Shown here: positions 8,123 to 17,803 of the stretch, in pieces | Position numbering within the stretch: position 1 is the stretch's first letter | Layout of the letters: each line of letters begins with the position of its first letter | Assembly (NCBI GenBank): GCA_022647725.1 | Contig: JALCLG010000001.1 | Coordinates: 688,931-752,930, forward strand | Length of the DNA stretch: 64,000 bases | Source of the DNA: Bacilli bacterium | GTDB taxonomy: Bacteria; Bacillota_I; Bacilli_A; RFN20; CAG-288 | Reading direction: 5' to 3' | Program-made: the position numbers and the translations under genes | The notes under the pieces: model-generated | Told to the model about the DNA's origin: nothing | Database searches by the model: none | What the model saw: only the letters and a program-made list of their open reading frames with translations

Positions 8123-9650
8123 TCAATGACAGACACTTGGCCTGCTTTTTGCTTCTGCGGCGGACCACGCCGCCCGCCGCTCCGACGGCGTCATGTACAG
8201 CCCGACGTCCGCGAAGTACCTCAGCCGCCTCGTGTTGTAGTCCCGGATGTAGTCCCCGACGGCCGCGGCGAGGTCGGCGAAGCAGCCGAACTCCCTCTCG
8301 TGGCCGTAGAACATCTCGTTCTTCATCGTCCCGAAGAAGCTCTCCATGATGCAGTTGTCGAGGCAGTTGCCCTTTCTCGACATCGACTGCCGGATTCCCA
8401 TCCCGCGCAGCGCCGCCATGTAGGCGGGGTGGCGGTACTGCCACCCCTGGTCGGAGTGGAAGACCGTCCCCCTGAGGCAGCCGTGCGCGGCGAAGGCCCT
8501 GCCGAGCATCCTCATCTGCCGTGCGAGGTCCGGCGAGAGGGCGAAGTCGTAGGAGACGATCTCCCCGGTGAACATGTCCTTGACGGGCGCGAGGTAGCAC
8601 TTCGTCCCGCCGGGGAGGGTGAACTGGCTGACGTCGGTCGTCCACTTCTCGTCCGGCCGCGAGCAGCCGAAGTCGGACAGCCGCCGGACCCTGCCCCTCG
8701 AGTCCGCACGCTCACTCAGCAGGAGGTCCGGAGACTCCCTTCCCTCGCCGCCGACGTAGGAGTTGTACCTGATGCGCCTCCTGATCCCCGCCAGGCCCAT
8801 CTTCCTCATCAGGCGCTGCACCCTCTTGTGGTTGACGGACAGGCCCCTCCGGCGCAGCTCGGCGGTGACCCTCCTCACGCCGTACCGGGACCTGTTCTCC
8901 TCGAAGATGTCCGAAATGAGCCGGGCGGTCTCGGCGTTCCTCGCGTCCGGGTCCCGGCGTCCGGCCTCGAAGAAATAGGTCGACTTGGCCAGGCCGGCGG
9001 CCTGGAGGAGATCCTTCAGCCCCGCAGACGGGATCTCTCCGAGGATCTCCCTCACCGCTTCGGCCCGGAGCCTTGGCGACGCTCCTCCGCGTCCGCCAAG
9101 GCCTTCAATTTTTTTAAGTAGGCGTTTTCCAGCCGCAGCCTGGAGTTCTCCTCTCTCAGGCGCCGCAGCTCGGAGCTTTCCTCCGTCTTCTCTTCCTTCC
9201 CCTTTGGCATCCCTCGGCCTCCTTCCCTGCCTAGATTGTAAGCCCTGGAGGCCGCTTTTCAAATAGGCGCGCTGCCAGGAGAGGACGATGGAGCAGTCCG
9301 GCATTCCGAGGGAAGCGGCAACGGCGGTCAGGGCCTCCCCCGCGAGGCCCCTCCGGACGGCGGCGAGCTTCTGATCCGGGGTGAAGTGCCTTGTCTTCCC
9401 GTGTCTCAGTGCCTCCGCGCCGTGCATCCTGTAGACCAGGGCCCACCTCCGGACCTTTATCTTGAATGTTTTCGCCTTGGACGTCACGTATGCGGGCACT
9501 TCCGCGGATCCCTTCGTCAGGTACTGCCTGACGGCGGCCATCTTCTGCTCGAACGTGTACTTCATATGATCTTGAATGTTTTCGCCTTGGAAATCCCTTC
9601 GTCAGGTACTGCCTGACGGCGGCCATCTTCTGCTCGAACGTGTACTTCAT
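8123..9650 (-). pseudogene. IS3-family transposase (orfAB), disrupted
   Basis: The orfB part has the DDE core with TTDVSQF, HSDQGWQYR and NCLDN...ESFFGTMKNE, typical of the rve integrase fold, preceded by YGVRRVTAELRRRG. The orfA part is a two-HTH MKYTFEQKMAAVRQYL protein. The native start is at 9650, behind a strong GGAGGAGG, but an 85-base partial copy of the gene's beginning (9569-9653) precedes the main copy (9459-9568) and throws translation out of frame after about 19 codons. An open frame restarts at 9565 without a ribosome site and runs to 8123. Near 9205-9220 this frame leaves the normal orfA frame, so the leucine zipper (ELRRLREENSRLRLENAYLKK in the third frame) is mistranslated. 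The A7 slippery run of the normal orfA/orfB frameshift is at 9109-9115. Confidence 0.75.
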
Positions 9651-9653
9651 ATG
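9459..9653 (-). repeat. Partial tandem duplication of the transposase 5' end
   Basis: Bases 9459-9568 and 9569-9653 are copies of the same segment, each ending in the CATATG that contains the start codon. The promoter-proximal copy lacks about 25 bases in the middle. The unit length is not a multiple of three, so the duplication breaks the reading frame. Confidence 0.8.
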
Positions 9654-9756
9654 AAAACCCCCTCCTCCGGGCGGAGGCGCCGGGCTTCCTTCCAAGGCCT
9701 GGCCTTGGAAGGAAGTGACACCTAGCCAGTCCAGAGAAAGGGGTACAGCTTAGAAA

Positions 9757-9768
9757 GGAGCTTTTCGT
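9757..9768. terminator. Right half of the split groEL terminator
   Basis: GGAGCTTTT here is complementary to AAAAAGCTCC at 8022-8031. Together they formed the outer stem of a terminator just after the groEL stop codon. The insertion sequence now separates the arms by about 1.7 kb. Confidence 0.55.
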
Positions 9769-9784
9769 TTGTCGATAGAATCGA

Positions 9785-11425
<1,641 letters not shown>

Positions 11426-11432
11426 TTAATGA

Positions 11433-11714
11433 TTAGTCAATGACAGCCAGGATATCCTTGTCCTGGATCAGCATCATCTTCGTATTGCCTTCATCGTAAT
11501 CGGTCGTGGAATACTTCTTATAAATGACTTTCTGACCGACCACAGCCTGAACCGTGACTTTGTTGCCTTTTTCATCCACATAGCCCGGTCCGACGGCAAT
11601 GACTTTGGCGACGGCAGACTCATTCTCATGCGAGGTCGCAATGATGATGCCACCGACCTTCTTCTCTTCCGGAACCTTCTCCAGAACGACATAATCTCTC
11701 AACGGTTTAATCAT
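11433..11714 (-). CDS. groES: Co-chaperonin GroES
   Basis: A 93-residue protein that caps the GroEL ring. It begins MIKPLRDYVVLEKV, has the mobile-loop region EEKKVGGIIIAT and ends ILAVID, all family hallmarks, and its length is normal. It is first in the groES-groEL operon, behind a promoter with an overlapping CIRCE repeat, so HrcA-type heat-shock repression is expected. Confidence 0.97.
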   Translation of the reverse strand: MIKPLRDYVVLEKVPEEKKVGGIIIATSHENESAVAKVIAVGPGYVDEKGNKVTVQAVVGQKVIYKKYSTTDYDEGNTKMMLIQDKDILAVID

Positions 11715-11760
11715 GAACTTTTACCTCCGATTGGAATCCTTTTTTGTCTCAGCACTAACT

Positions 11761-11802
11761 ATTATATTGGGAAAATTAGCAATTTCAAGAGGTAAGTGCT
11801 AA
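11761..11802 (-). promoter_or_regulatory. groESL promoter with CIRCE operator
   Basis: On the minus strand TTGAAA (11788-11783) and TATAAT (11766-11761) are 16 bases apart. The inverted repeat TTAGCACTT-N9-AATTGCTAA at 11776-11802 is a slightly degenerate CIRCE (consensus TTAGCACTC-N9-GAGTGCTAA) and covers the -35 box. This is the binding site of the heat-shock repressor HrcA; the hrcA gene itself is not in the window. Confidence 0.85.
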
Positions 11803-11865
11803 ATTTGTTGAAAACTTAACACTGGGGTTAGCAAAATTTCCTGAAATACGGGCTTTTTGATGAGA

Positions 11866-11907
11866 AAGAAAAAAGAGCTGTTTCCGGAACCCGCTTCCGG
11901 AAACAGC
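11866..11907 (-). terminator. Terminator of the SDR gene
   Basis: GCTGTTTCCGGA and TCCGGAAACAGC form a perfect 12-bp stem around a seven-base loop. On the minus strand it is followed by a T-rich run. Confidence 0.85.
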
Positions 11908-11931
11908 CTGAGGACAGCCTGGTCTTTCTGT

Positions 11932-12684
11932 TTAGGAGGCAATTTCGGTCGACTTATGGATAGCAATGGAGATCAAGCGTTTCGGAACCAGATGGGAGCC
12001 GACATGAGCCAGCTTCATCAAAAGACCCGGAACGATCTCCAGCTTGCCTTTCAGCAATCCTTTGATGGCAATCCTAGCCACCTTCTCCGGGGCCATGGCC
12101 TTCATGTTGAAACGGGCGTTGGCTCCTTTCTCAAAGCCGGTCCTGACCGGACCGGGACAAAGGGCGGATATCGTAACAGCGCTCTTCCGTTCTTTCAGTT
12201 CCCGGTGATAGCCATGTACGAGATAATAGGCAAAGGCTTTGGTGGAATAGTAGACCGTCATATAAGGAGCCGGACCGAAGGCAGCCGCAGAGCAGGTCAC
12301 CAGGATCCTGCCTTTGTTCTGCTTCGTGAACCGTTCCAGAAAGGCTTTCGTTAGGATCAGAGTAGCAATGTCATTGAGCTTTACCATCGTAATCTCTTTG
12401 TTAAGATCCGTCTTATCAAAGTGTCCGATATCCCCGAAGCCGGCATTGTTCAGATAAAGATCAAACGGAATGTCTTCTGTTTCCTTAATCAGGCGATAGC
12501 ATTCCTCTTCCTGAGAAAGATCATGAGACAGGAAGACGACCTTCCGGGTCGGATACTCCTGCTGCAGAGCGACACTCTCGCCGGGATTGCGGCTGACAAG
12601 ATAAACATCGTAGTCCCGTTTCAGAAGCTCTTTGGCCATCGCTAACCCGATGCCGTTGGTGCCGCCGGTAATGAGTGCTCTCAT
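11932..12684 (-). CDS. Short-chain dehydrogenase/reductase
   Basis: A 250-residue NAD(P)-dependent oxidoreductase of the classical SDR family. The cofactor motif is TGGTNGIG (residues 6-13), followed by LYLNNAGFG (NNAG motif) and the catalytic YYSTK with an upstream CSAAA serine region. The short hydrophobic C-terminal region resembles DltE/YqjQ-like SDRs of Bacillota. It stands alone, with its own terminator, and is divergent from the broken lipoprotein gene. The substrate is not predictable. Confidence 0.85.
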   Translation of the reverse strand: MRALITGGTNGIGLAMAKELLKRDYDVYLVSRNPGESVALQQEYPTRKVVFLSHDLSQEEECYRLIKETEDIPFDLYLNNAGFGDIGHFDKTDLNKEITMVKLNDIATLILTKAFLERFTKQNKGRILVTCSAAAFGPAPYMTVYYSTKAFAYYLVHGYHRELKERKSAVTISALCPGPVRTGFEKGANARFNMKAMAPEKVARIAIKGLLKGKLEIVPGLLMKLAHVGSHLVPKRLISIAIHKSTEIAS

Positions 12685-12970
12685 AAGGTTATCCTCCTAA
12701 CTCCGGAAAAGACGTTAGACCTATCCTTAATAGTATAGCAAAGAGCTTCCGGTATCCGGTTTAAGTCCGCCCAAGAATCCAAGCATAGTATTCAATATTT
12801 CCTATGGAACAGAGAGAGTTGCCTTATCCAAAATTTACTTGAATAAAATAATAGATAAGGGAATTTACAGTTAAGTCAATTAATCCCAAGACCGATAAAT
12901 TGTTTTTGAAATTTCTCTTTGATTTTTTAAAAATCCAACGATAAAATGCTTTCTTAAGGAGGCGGTTCCT
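12685..12970. other. Divergent intergenic region, SDR / lipoprotein pseudogene
   Basis: This 286-base stretch is AT-rich in its right half. The only signals seen are a TTGATT...TAAAAT promoter-like pair near 12918-12947 and the AAGGAGG ribosome site just before 12971, both serving the lipoprotein gene. No RNA gene or coding potential was seen. Confidence 0.4.
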
Positions 12971-13814
12971 ATGGAAAAGAATCGTTTAGGACTATTGCTT
13001 GTTCTTTGCTTGGTCTCCTGTGGAAAGAACACGTCGGATTCGACCGTTTACACCCCCTTTGGACAGTAAGAAAGGAAGGGAAGCTTTTACGGAGCTGAAA
13101 GAAGAAAACACCAAGGAAACAGAAGACAATAAACACGTCACCCTCACCTCGGAGTTCACCTTGAAGACGACGACGGACACGGATGAAAAAGCTTTCAAAG
13201 TCACCCGCCGTTTCCGGCTGTCCTTAGCCAACGGTTATGCGGAAACAGAGTTCAAGGAAACCTATCCTTCGGGATCCTTGACGATCTCTCATATTCTGAA
13301 TGGTGAGACGATGTATCTTTATCGGGAAGTGGAGCTGACCAGCGATGGCACGAAGGTGCTGATTGTCAATCCCACCTATATGCCTGTCTTAAGCAAAGAC
13401 TATGACACCAACGCCGATCTTGGGGATGACTATAAGCTGGATACGGAAACGTATGATTCCTTAGCCAGCAACACCGACTTCGTCATGGCGGAGGGAGCGG
13501 ATGGCTCCATCAAGTTCACCTATACCTATACGGATAGTTCATCGCGGACCATCCAATATACGGTCATCTTTGATAGCAAGGGTCGCTTCAGCAGCCGGGA
13601 ATTCAGCTATACCCAGACAGTGGACGGCGTCTCTTATCAGGTCGACGCCAAAGTCAGCGTCGATTACACGACCTTCGCCTTCACGGTTCCGAATGCCAGT
13701 GCCTACACCGCCTATGGCTACCAGGTCTACTATCAGATCGGAATGGCCATCCGGAAGCTGTATTCTTCCAGCCCGCTTTCCCTTCCGGGAGCCGTTGATC
13801 CGAGCCAGGCTTAA
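12971..13814 (+). pseudogene. Lipoprotein gene broken by a one-base frameshift
   Basis: Translation from 12971 (behind AAGGAGG) gives a signal peptide with lipobox LVSCG, but stops at TAA 13067-13069. The following 245 codons, with normal composition, are open in the next forward frame (TELKEENTKET... to PSQA). Removing one C from the C5 run at 13053-13057 would join the two into a lipoprotein of about 280 residues. The ectodomain is rich in Thr/Tyr beta-strand patterns and no family was recognised. A one-base sequencing error cannot be excluded. The last 122 bases (13693-13814) recur at 15419-15540 beyond the ATPase module. Confidence 0.7.
13693..13814 (+). repeat. Direct repeat, left copy (3' end of lipoprotein gene)
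   Basis: Identical at 121 of 122 positions to 15419-15540; the single difference is A at 13737 against T at 15463. The identity stops exactly at the last base of the TAA stop codon in both copies. Confidence 0.95.
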
Positions 13815-14010
13815 TAAACTTATGGATGGGATGCTTTCTCTTTTCCGTGCCGGTGCCTTCCTAAAAAGCATAAATCCATTACCTGCTCATTAGGAAAACG
13901 ACATGCCGAGGCATTTTTCCGAATATTGCCGAGCACACCAAATTTCTAATGCTCTACGGCTGAGATTTGAGAGGAGCGCCATCGAGCCCTGTTGGCGAGA
14001 GGCTTTTTGT
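13815..14010. other. Non-coding left flank of ATPase module 2
   Basis: The 196 bases have no convincing coding potential. One small hairpin, ATGCC-GA-GGCAT followed by a T run (near 13902-13918), could act as a weak terminator for the lipoprotein transcript. Confidence 0.35.
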
Positions 14011-14062
14011 CAAAAACCTGTTACAAATTTAAAATCATTTTTAATTAGTAACACATTTTTGA
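14011..14062 (+). repeat. Left terminal-inverted-repeat-like element of ATPase module 2
   Basis: About 51 bases that recur in inverted orientation at 15339-15389 directly after the ATPase stop codon. Shared blocks are CAAAAA, a 16-base block TGTTACAAATTTAAAA and GTAACACAT. Each copy also contains an internal TGTTAC...GTAACA palindrome. The right arm (14048-14056) overlaps the -35 region of the ATPase promoter. Confidence 0.65.
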
Positions 14063-14108
14063 ATGATATTGCATTATAATAGTCTTGCTGAAATTCGGAG
14101 GTTTGAAT

Positions 14109-15335
14109 ATGGACATCAAAAGAGAGCGGTATCTTTCGTGGATTAGGCCAAGTTACGATGTTGACATCATTAAAGTAATAACGGGCGTCAGGAGAAGCGG
14201 CAAAAGTGTGCTCTTGTCGCAGATCAAGGAGGAGATACTTGCCAAAGGTGTCACCCCAGACCACATCATCGAAGTCAATTTTGAGGATGTTGCCTTTGAA
14301 AGCATCCGAACATACAAAAAGCTGGACAAATACATTCTAAAAAGAATCAAAGATGACGGCAAATATTATGTCTTCCTCGATGAGATTCAACACGTTAGAA
14401 GCTTTGAGCGTTGCTTAGCTTCACTCAAAGCCACAAAGAAAAACAAGATTTCGATCTTCATTTCCGGGAGCAATTCCAAACTTCTTTCCGGTCGCCTCGC
14501 CAGCAAGCTGGTCGGGCGGTGCCTCGAATACCGTGTTTTGCCCTTTTCTTATTCAGAAGCCAAGGAATATCTGACCATCAACCAAAAAGAAGTGGGTGCC
14601 GATTTCTTCAACGATTACCTGACCTATGGAGGACTTCCGCAGCGTTTTGACTATCAAGGACATTCAAACGTAATGCAATACGTCTCTTCTGTTTACAATG
14701 GTATCGTTGATAAAGACATTTGCACGCCCAAATCAAAGATCAATAAAGAACATTTTTCTTGGATTGCTTCCTATGTGATGGCCAACGCTGCAAAACAGTT
14801 TTCCGCCGAGAATGTAGCAAAGTTCTTTGAAAAGGAAAACGATTGGGAAACGAACAAGGTGGTGGTCTACCGCTATCTCGACAAGATGGAAAAAGCTTGT
14901 CTTATCTTCCGAGTGAAGCGATACAATGTTGCCTCTAAAAGGATGATGAAGCAAATGGAGAAACAGTATGTCGTCGACAATGGCTTTCGGACGGTAAACC
15001 TACTCTCTGAATCTTTGCCCAGGGAACAAGCACTTGAGAATCTCGTCTATAACGAATTGATATACCGTGGATATCAAGTGCTGATTGGCAAAACGTACAA
15101 AGGAGAGATTGATTTTGTGGTGATTGGAGAGGAAGGGAAGTGTTTCGTTCAGGTCTGCTACCTCCTTTCAAGTCAGGACGTCATTGACCGTGAGTTTGGA
15201 GCATTTTCCTCAATTAAAGATGCCTCACCCAAATACGTTTTGAGCCTTGACCCTTTGGAAAACTCGCAGAATGGCATCAAGAACATCAATATCATCGACT
15301 GGCTTGAAGGCCGAAAGAAACTACAATTTTCTTAA
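14109..15335 (+). CDS. AAA-family ATPase with DUF4143 domain (module 2)
   Basis: A 408-residue protein starting at 14109, with GGAGG seven bases upstream and -10 TATAAT at 14075-14080. Walker A is GVRRSGKS (residues 26-33), Walker B is YYVFLDEIQ around residue 88, and FISGSNSKLLSG follows as the sensor region. The C-terminal half has the DUF4143 pattern (YVVDNGFRT, LENLVYNELIYRG, GEIDFVV), again with nuclease-like acidic residues. Only distantly similar to the ATPase at 6465. Its codon use is more AT-rich than its neighbours. It is enclosed by inverted repeats and by duplicated lipoprotein gene ends, so it is very likely an acquired accessory module. The function is not established. Confidence 0.85.
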   Translation: MDIKRERYLSWIRPSYDVDIIKVITGVRRSGKSVLLSQIKEEILAKGVTPDHIIEVNFEDVAFESIRTYKKLDKYILKRIKDDGKYYVFLDEIQHVRSFERCLASLKATKKNKISIFISGSNSKLLSGRLASKLVGRCLEYRVLPFSYSEAKEYLTINQKEVGADFFNDYLTYGGLPQRFDYQGHSNVMQYVSSVYNGIVDKDICTPKSKINKEHFSWIASYVMANAAKQFSAENVAKFFEKENDWETNKVVVYRYLDKMEKACLIFRVKRYNVASKRMMKQMEKQYVVDNGFRTVNLLSESLPREQALENLVYNELIYRGYQVLIGKTYKGEIDFVVIGEEGKCFVQVCYLLSSQDVIDREFGAFSSIKDASPKYVLSLDPLENSQNGIKNINIIDWLEGRKKLQFS

Positions 15336-15338
15336 TGG

Positions 15339-15389
15339 CAAATATGTGTTACCTGTTTTGCCATTTTTTAAATTTGTAACACATTTTTG
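15339..15389 (-). repeat. Right terminal-inverted-repeat-like element of ATPase module 2
   Basis: An inverted copy of 14011-14062 and itself a palindrome: ATGTGTTAC and GTAACACAT pair over nine bases with a 22-base spacer. It begins four bases after the ATPase stop codon. Confidence 0.65.
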
Positions 15390-15390
15390 A

Positions 15391-15540
15391 TTGCACTCTG
15401 TCACCTCTGTGGTCCCAGATGCCAGTGCCTACACCGCCTATGGCTACCAGGTCTACTATCAGTTCGGAATGGCCATCCGGAAGCTGTATTCTTCCAGCCC
15501 GCTTTCCCTTCCGGGAGCCGTTGATCCGAGCCAGGCTTAA
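15391..15540 (+). pseudogene. Orphan 3' fragment of a lipoprotein gene
   Basis: Fifty codons open from a stop at 15388-15390 to TAA 15538-15540. The last 41 codons match the C-terminus of the gene at 12971-13814. Just upstream of the near-identical tract the match becomes weak, but VVPDASAY against TVPNASAY is still recognisable at protein level. The fragment is therefore from a related allele or paralogue and not a simple copy. No start signal is present. Confidence 0.8.
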
Positions 15541-15577
15541 AAAGAGCTTCCTTTAATATTAATTCCGTTTTCCTGTT

Positions 15578-15612
15578 TTGGGCTTTCCGGCGAGAACCGG
15601 AAAGCCCTTGCT
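15578..15612 (+). terminator. Terminator after the lipoprotein fragment
   Basis: GGGCTTTCCGG-CGAGAA-CCGGAAAGCCC forms a perfect 11-bp stem, followed by a T-rich tract. It was probably the original terminator of the interrupted lipoprotein gene. Confidence 0.8.
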
Positions 15613-15733
15613 TTTCCTGTTTTTGATAAAAACAGGATGAAAAACTTAAAAGATAAGGGACCTATAGAAAAGCCATATGCAAAAAGATATAATAGTGTAG
15701 TTGTGTGCAATATCCAAAGGGAGAACACTATTT

Positions 15734-16768
15734 ATGGAAAACGAAGAAATCTTAGCGAAGGTTCAGGCCGTTGCCGACGAAGAAGCCAAACATTACATCA
15801 AGCCTGCCAAGATGACACTGATCTACACCGAGAACAAACCGGATGGCAGCATTGAAGTTCTGGCTGTCGGTTCCGATATGCCGATGTTGGTTTACCGTGT
15901 CTTCAACATTGGCAAGGATGGCAAGACCGATGAGATCAACGACATTCATTATGCCGTCGATGCCAGCCGTCATTACACGATGGATATCAAGCCGGGACTG
16001 AAGCTGGTTCCTCCGGAAGTCGAAGAAGGACCGGAATATGAGATCGTCGTCGAGAACAAGCTCGACAACGGTGCCGTTGAAGTCAAACTGAAGTCCTCCA
16101 TCGGCCGGGATATCACCATGATCGAGATCTACCGTTACTTCGATTTCGTCTCCAAAGTCTTCTTTGTCTCCTGCATCGGAACCTCGTTCGGCGGACAGTA
16201 TCTCTTCTCCGTCACTCCGGATTCGAAGCACTTAAAGCTGATTGTCGGCAACAATGCCGATATCCGTGCCCGTGTTGACATGATCACCGAGCTCTTACAG
16301 GCCCGTCTGCTTCCGTCCTATCAGACCATTGCCGCTGCCGCTCAGCTTTTAGGCGGTCAGGTCAAGGCTCACATCAAGCTGAATGGTCAGGATGGCGCTG
16401 TCTCGGAATTTGATTCCACCTTCTGCTACGATGATCCGGAGACTAAGACCCGTTATGCGTTCTTCGCCAATTCTCAGGATAACAAACAGGGTGTCATCCT
16501 TGTCTGCGATATCTTTGATGACAACAAGCTGATTCTTTCCAATGGCTGGAGAGACGATCAGAAGGCTGCCGTCGATAAGTTCAAGACTCTCATGAAGGAT
16601 AAGCCGGATGAATTCAACAAGCATTGCTGCTCCTTCTTCGCTGATGATCTTGATTTCCGTTATGCTGCCTTCAAGGCCGGCGAACTGAAACCTAAGGCTG
16701 CTGCTCCGGCTCCGGAAGCAAAGCCTGCCGAAGAAGCCAAACCTGCCGAAACTCCGGAAGCGAAGTAG
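15734..16768 (+). CDS. Unrecognised acidic protein with Ala/Pro/Glu tail
   Basis: A 344-residue soluble protein; I do not recognise a family. The start at 15734 follows AGGGAG, with a TATAAT box near 15688. The body alternates beta-rich segments (LIYTENKPDGSIEVLAVG, YEIVVENKLDNGAVEVKL) with two central segments that look like a tandem of similar beta domains. The last 25 residues are a low-complexity APAPEAKPAEEAKPAET tail of the kind used as a flexible spacer. There is no signal peptide or membrane helix. It precedes galM by 30 bases and is probably cotranscribed with it, which suggests but does not prove a role in sugar metabolism. Confidence 0.65.
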   Translation: MENEEILAKVQAVADEEAKHYIKPAKMTLIYTENKPDGSIEVLAVGSDMPMLVYRVFNIGKDGKTDEINDIHYAVDASRHYTMDIKPGLKLVPPEVEEGPEYEIVVENKLDNGAVEVKLKSSIGRDITMIEIYRYFDFVSKVFFVSCIGTSFGGQYLFSVTPDSKHLKLIVGNNADIRARVDMITELLQARLLPSYQTIAAAAQLLGGQVKAHIKLNGQDGAVSEFDSTFCYDDPETKTRYAFFANSQDNKQGVILVCDIFDDNKLILSNGWRDDQKAAVDKFKTLMKDKPDEFNKHCCSFFADDLDFRYAAFKAGELKPKAAAPAPEAKPAEEAKPAETPEAK

Positions 16769-16798
16769 CCAAGGCGTTTACTAAAAAGGATCAGAGCA

Positions 16799-17788
16799 AT
16801 GGATGAATTTGATAGTACTCGCTGTATCAAAGTAACCAATGGGTTGGGACTGGAAGCGTCGTTTTCGTCCATCGGTGCCGGTGTCCGTTCCTTGACGTAT
16901 AAAGGAATCCCGGTCATTCTGGAGACCAAGGATCCTCAGACCTATTTCGCCTCCACGCATTTCTATGGCAAGACCTTGGCCCGGGTTGCCGGCCGTATTG
17001 CCAACGTCTTCACCGTCGATAACAAGACCTATCATGTCGCGGACAATGAGAACGGCCAGGAGATCTGTCTCCATGGCGATGTCCTCAACTCTTTGTCCTT
17101 CAAGAAGTTTGCTTCTTTCATTGCCAATAAGCCGGAAGGCAATTATGTCATCTTCACCTATACCTCTCCGGATGGCGAGGCCGGTTTTCCTGGCAACGTC
17201 GATTTCAAGATCACCTACTTCCTGCCCTGCGACCGCAATGAACTGGTTGTCCGGCAGAAGGCCATTGCCGATGTCGATACCCCGATTGCCATCTCCACCC
17301 ATATGTACTTCAACCTCAACCGCGATGAGAACGTCAACGGCTATCAGATTCGGGTCAGAGCTTCTAAATACGGCATCTTCAAGCCTCATACCAAGCTCAT
17401 CACCGGCTTAGGCCCGGTTCCGGATTATCTGGATTTCCGCACCTTTTCGCCCTTAGGCGCCAAGCTTGATGCCCTGAAGAAGGCCATTCCGGAATATGAG
17501 ACCTTTGATCATTTCCTGGCCTTCGATAAGGTTGATCCGACGATTCCGCAGATCACCCTGATGGACAACAAGACCAAGCTGGAAGTCTTCACCGATTATG
17601 AAGGCGCCAACTTCTATGTCGACACCTCCATGAGCAAGGAAGAGTTCACCAACGGAGACCATCTCGGCTATCGCCGGGCCATCGCCGTCGAACCGGAACG
17701 TTCCAACTATCCTTTCACCGGTCTCATCCTCAAAGCCGGACAGAAGTATTCCCACGAAGCCACCTACCGTTTCTCGGACGTCAAATAA
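16799..17788 (+). CDS. galM: Aldose 1-epimerase (galactose mutarotase)
   Basis: A 329-residue cytosolic enzyme interconverting the alpha and beta anomers of galactose and other hexoses, feeding the Leloir pathway. Family marks are GKTLARVAGRIANVF (the GRxAN motif) around residue 60, the catalytic-histidine segment STHMYFNL near residue 165 and the conserved EPERSNYPF near the C-terminus. Length is normal. It sits 15 bases before psuG in the same operon and complements the Mgl galactose uptake system at 24226-28810. Confidence 0.88.
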   Translation: MDEFDSTRCIKVTNGLGLEASFSSIGAGVRSLTYKGIPVILETKDPQTYFASTHFYGKTLARVAGRIANVFTVDNKTYHVADNENGQEICLHGDVLNSLSFKKFASFIANKPEGNYVIFTYTSPDGEAGFPGNVDFKITYFLPCDRNELVVRQKAIADVDTPIAISTHMYFNLNRDENVNGYQIRVRASKYGIFKPHTKLITGLGPVPDYLDFRTFSPLGAKLDALKKAIPEYETFDHFLAFDKVDPTIPQITLMDNKTKLEVFTDYEGANFYVDTSMSKEEFTNGDHLGYRRAIAVEPERSNYPFTGLILKAGQKYSHEATYRFSDVK

Positions 17789-17803
17789 AGAAGGAGCTTA
17801 TCT

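Larger units (their letters stand above)
8052..9747 (-). mobile_element. IS3-family (IS150-group-like) insertion sequence, damaged
   Basis: The element is bounded by imperfect inverted repeats starting TGTACCC at 8052 and ending GGGTACA at 9747; the repeats share TGTACCC-(C)TT...TGGACT over about 25 bases. No clear target duplication is visible next to the ends. Its coding DNA is very rich in G and C compared with all neighbours, which points to a recent arrival from a higher-GC host. It carries one transposase gene on the minus strand with two lesions: a partial duplication of its 5' end and a one-base frame change in the orfA part. It lies inside the groEL terminator. Confidence 0.8.

Noticed and set aside
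8111-9121. Long plus-strand open frame of 336 codons
   Set aside because: It is the antisense shadow of the GC-rich transposase gene. It has Arg/Pro-rich low-complexity translation and no ribosome site.
8046-9750. Target-site duplication of the insertion sequence
   Set aside because: The bases flanking 8052 and 9747 (AGG and GCT) do not match, so no duplication is claimed.
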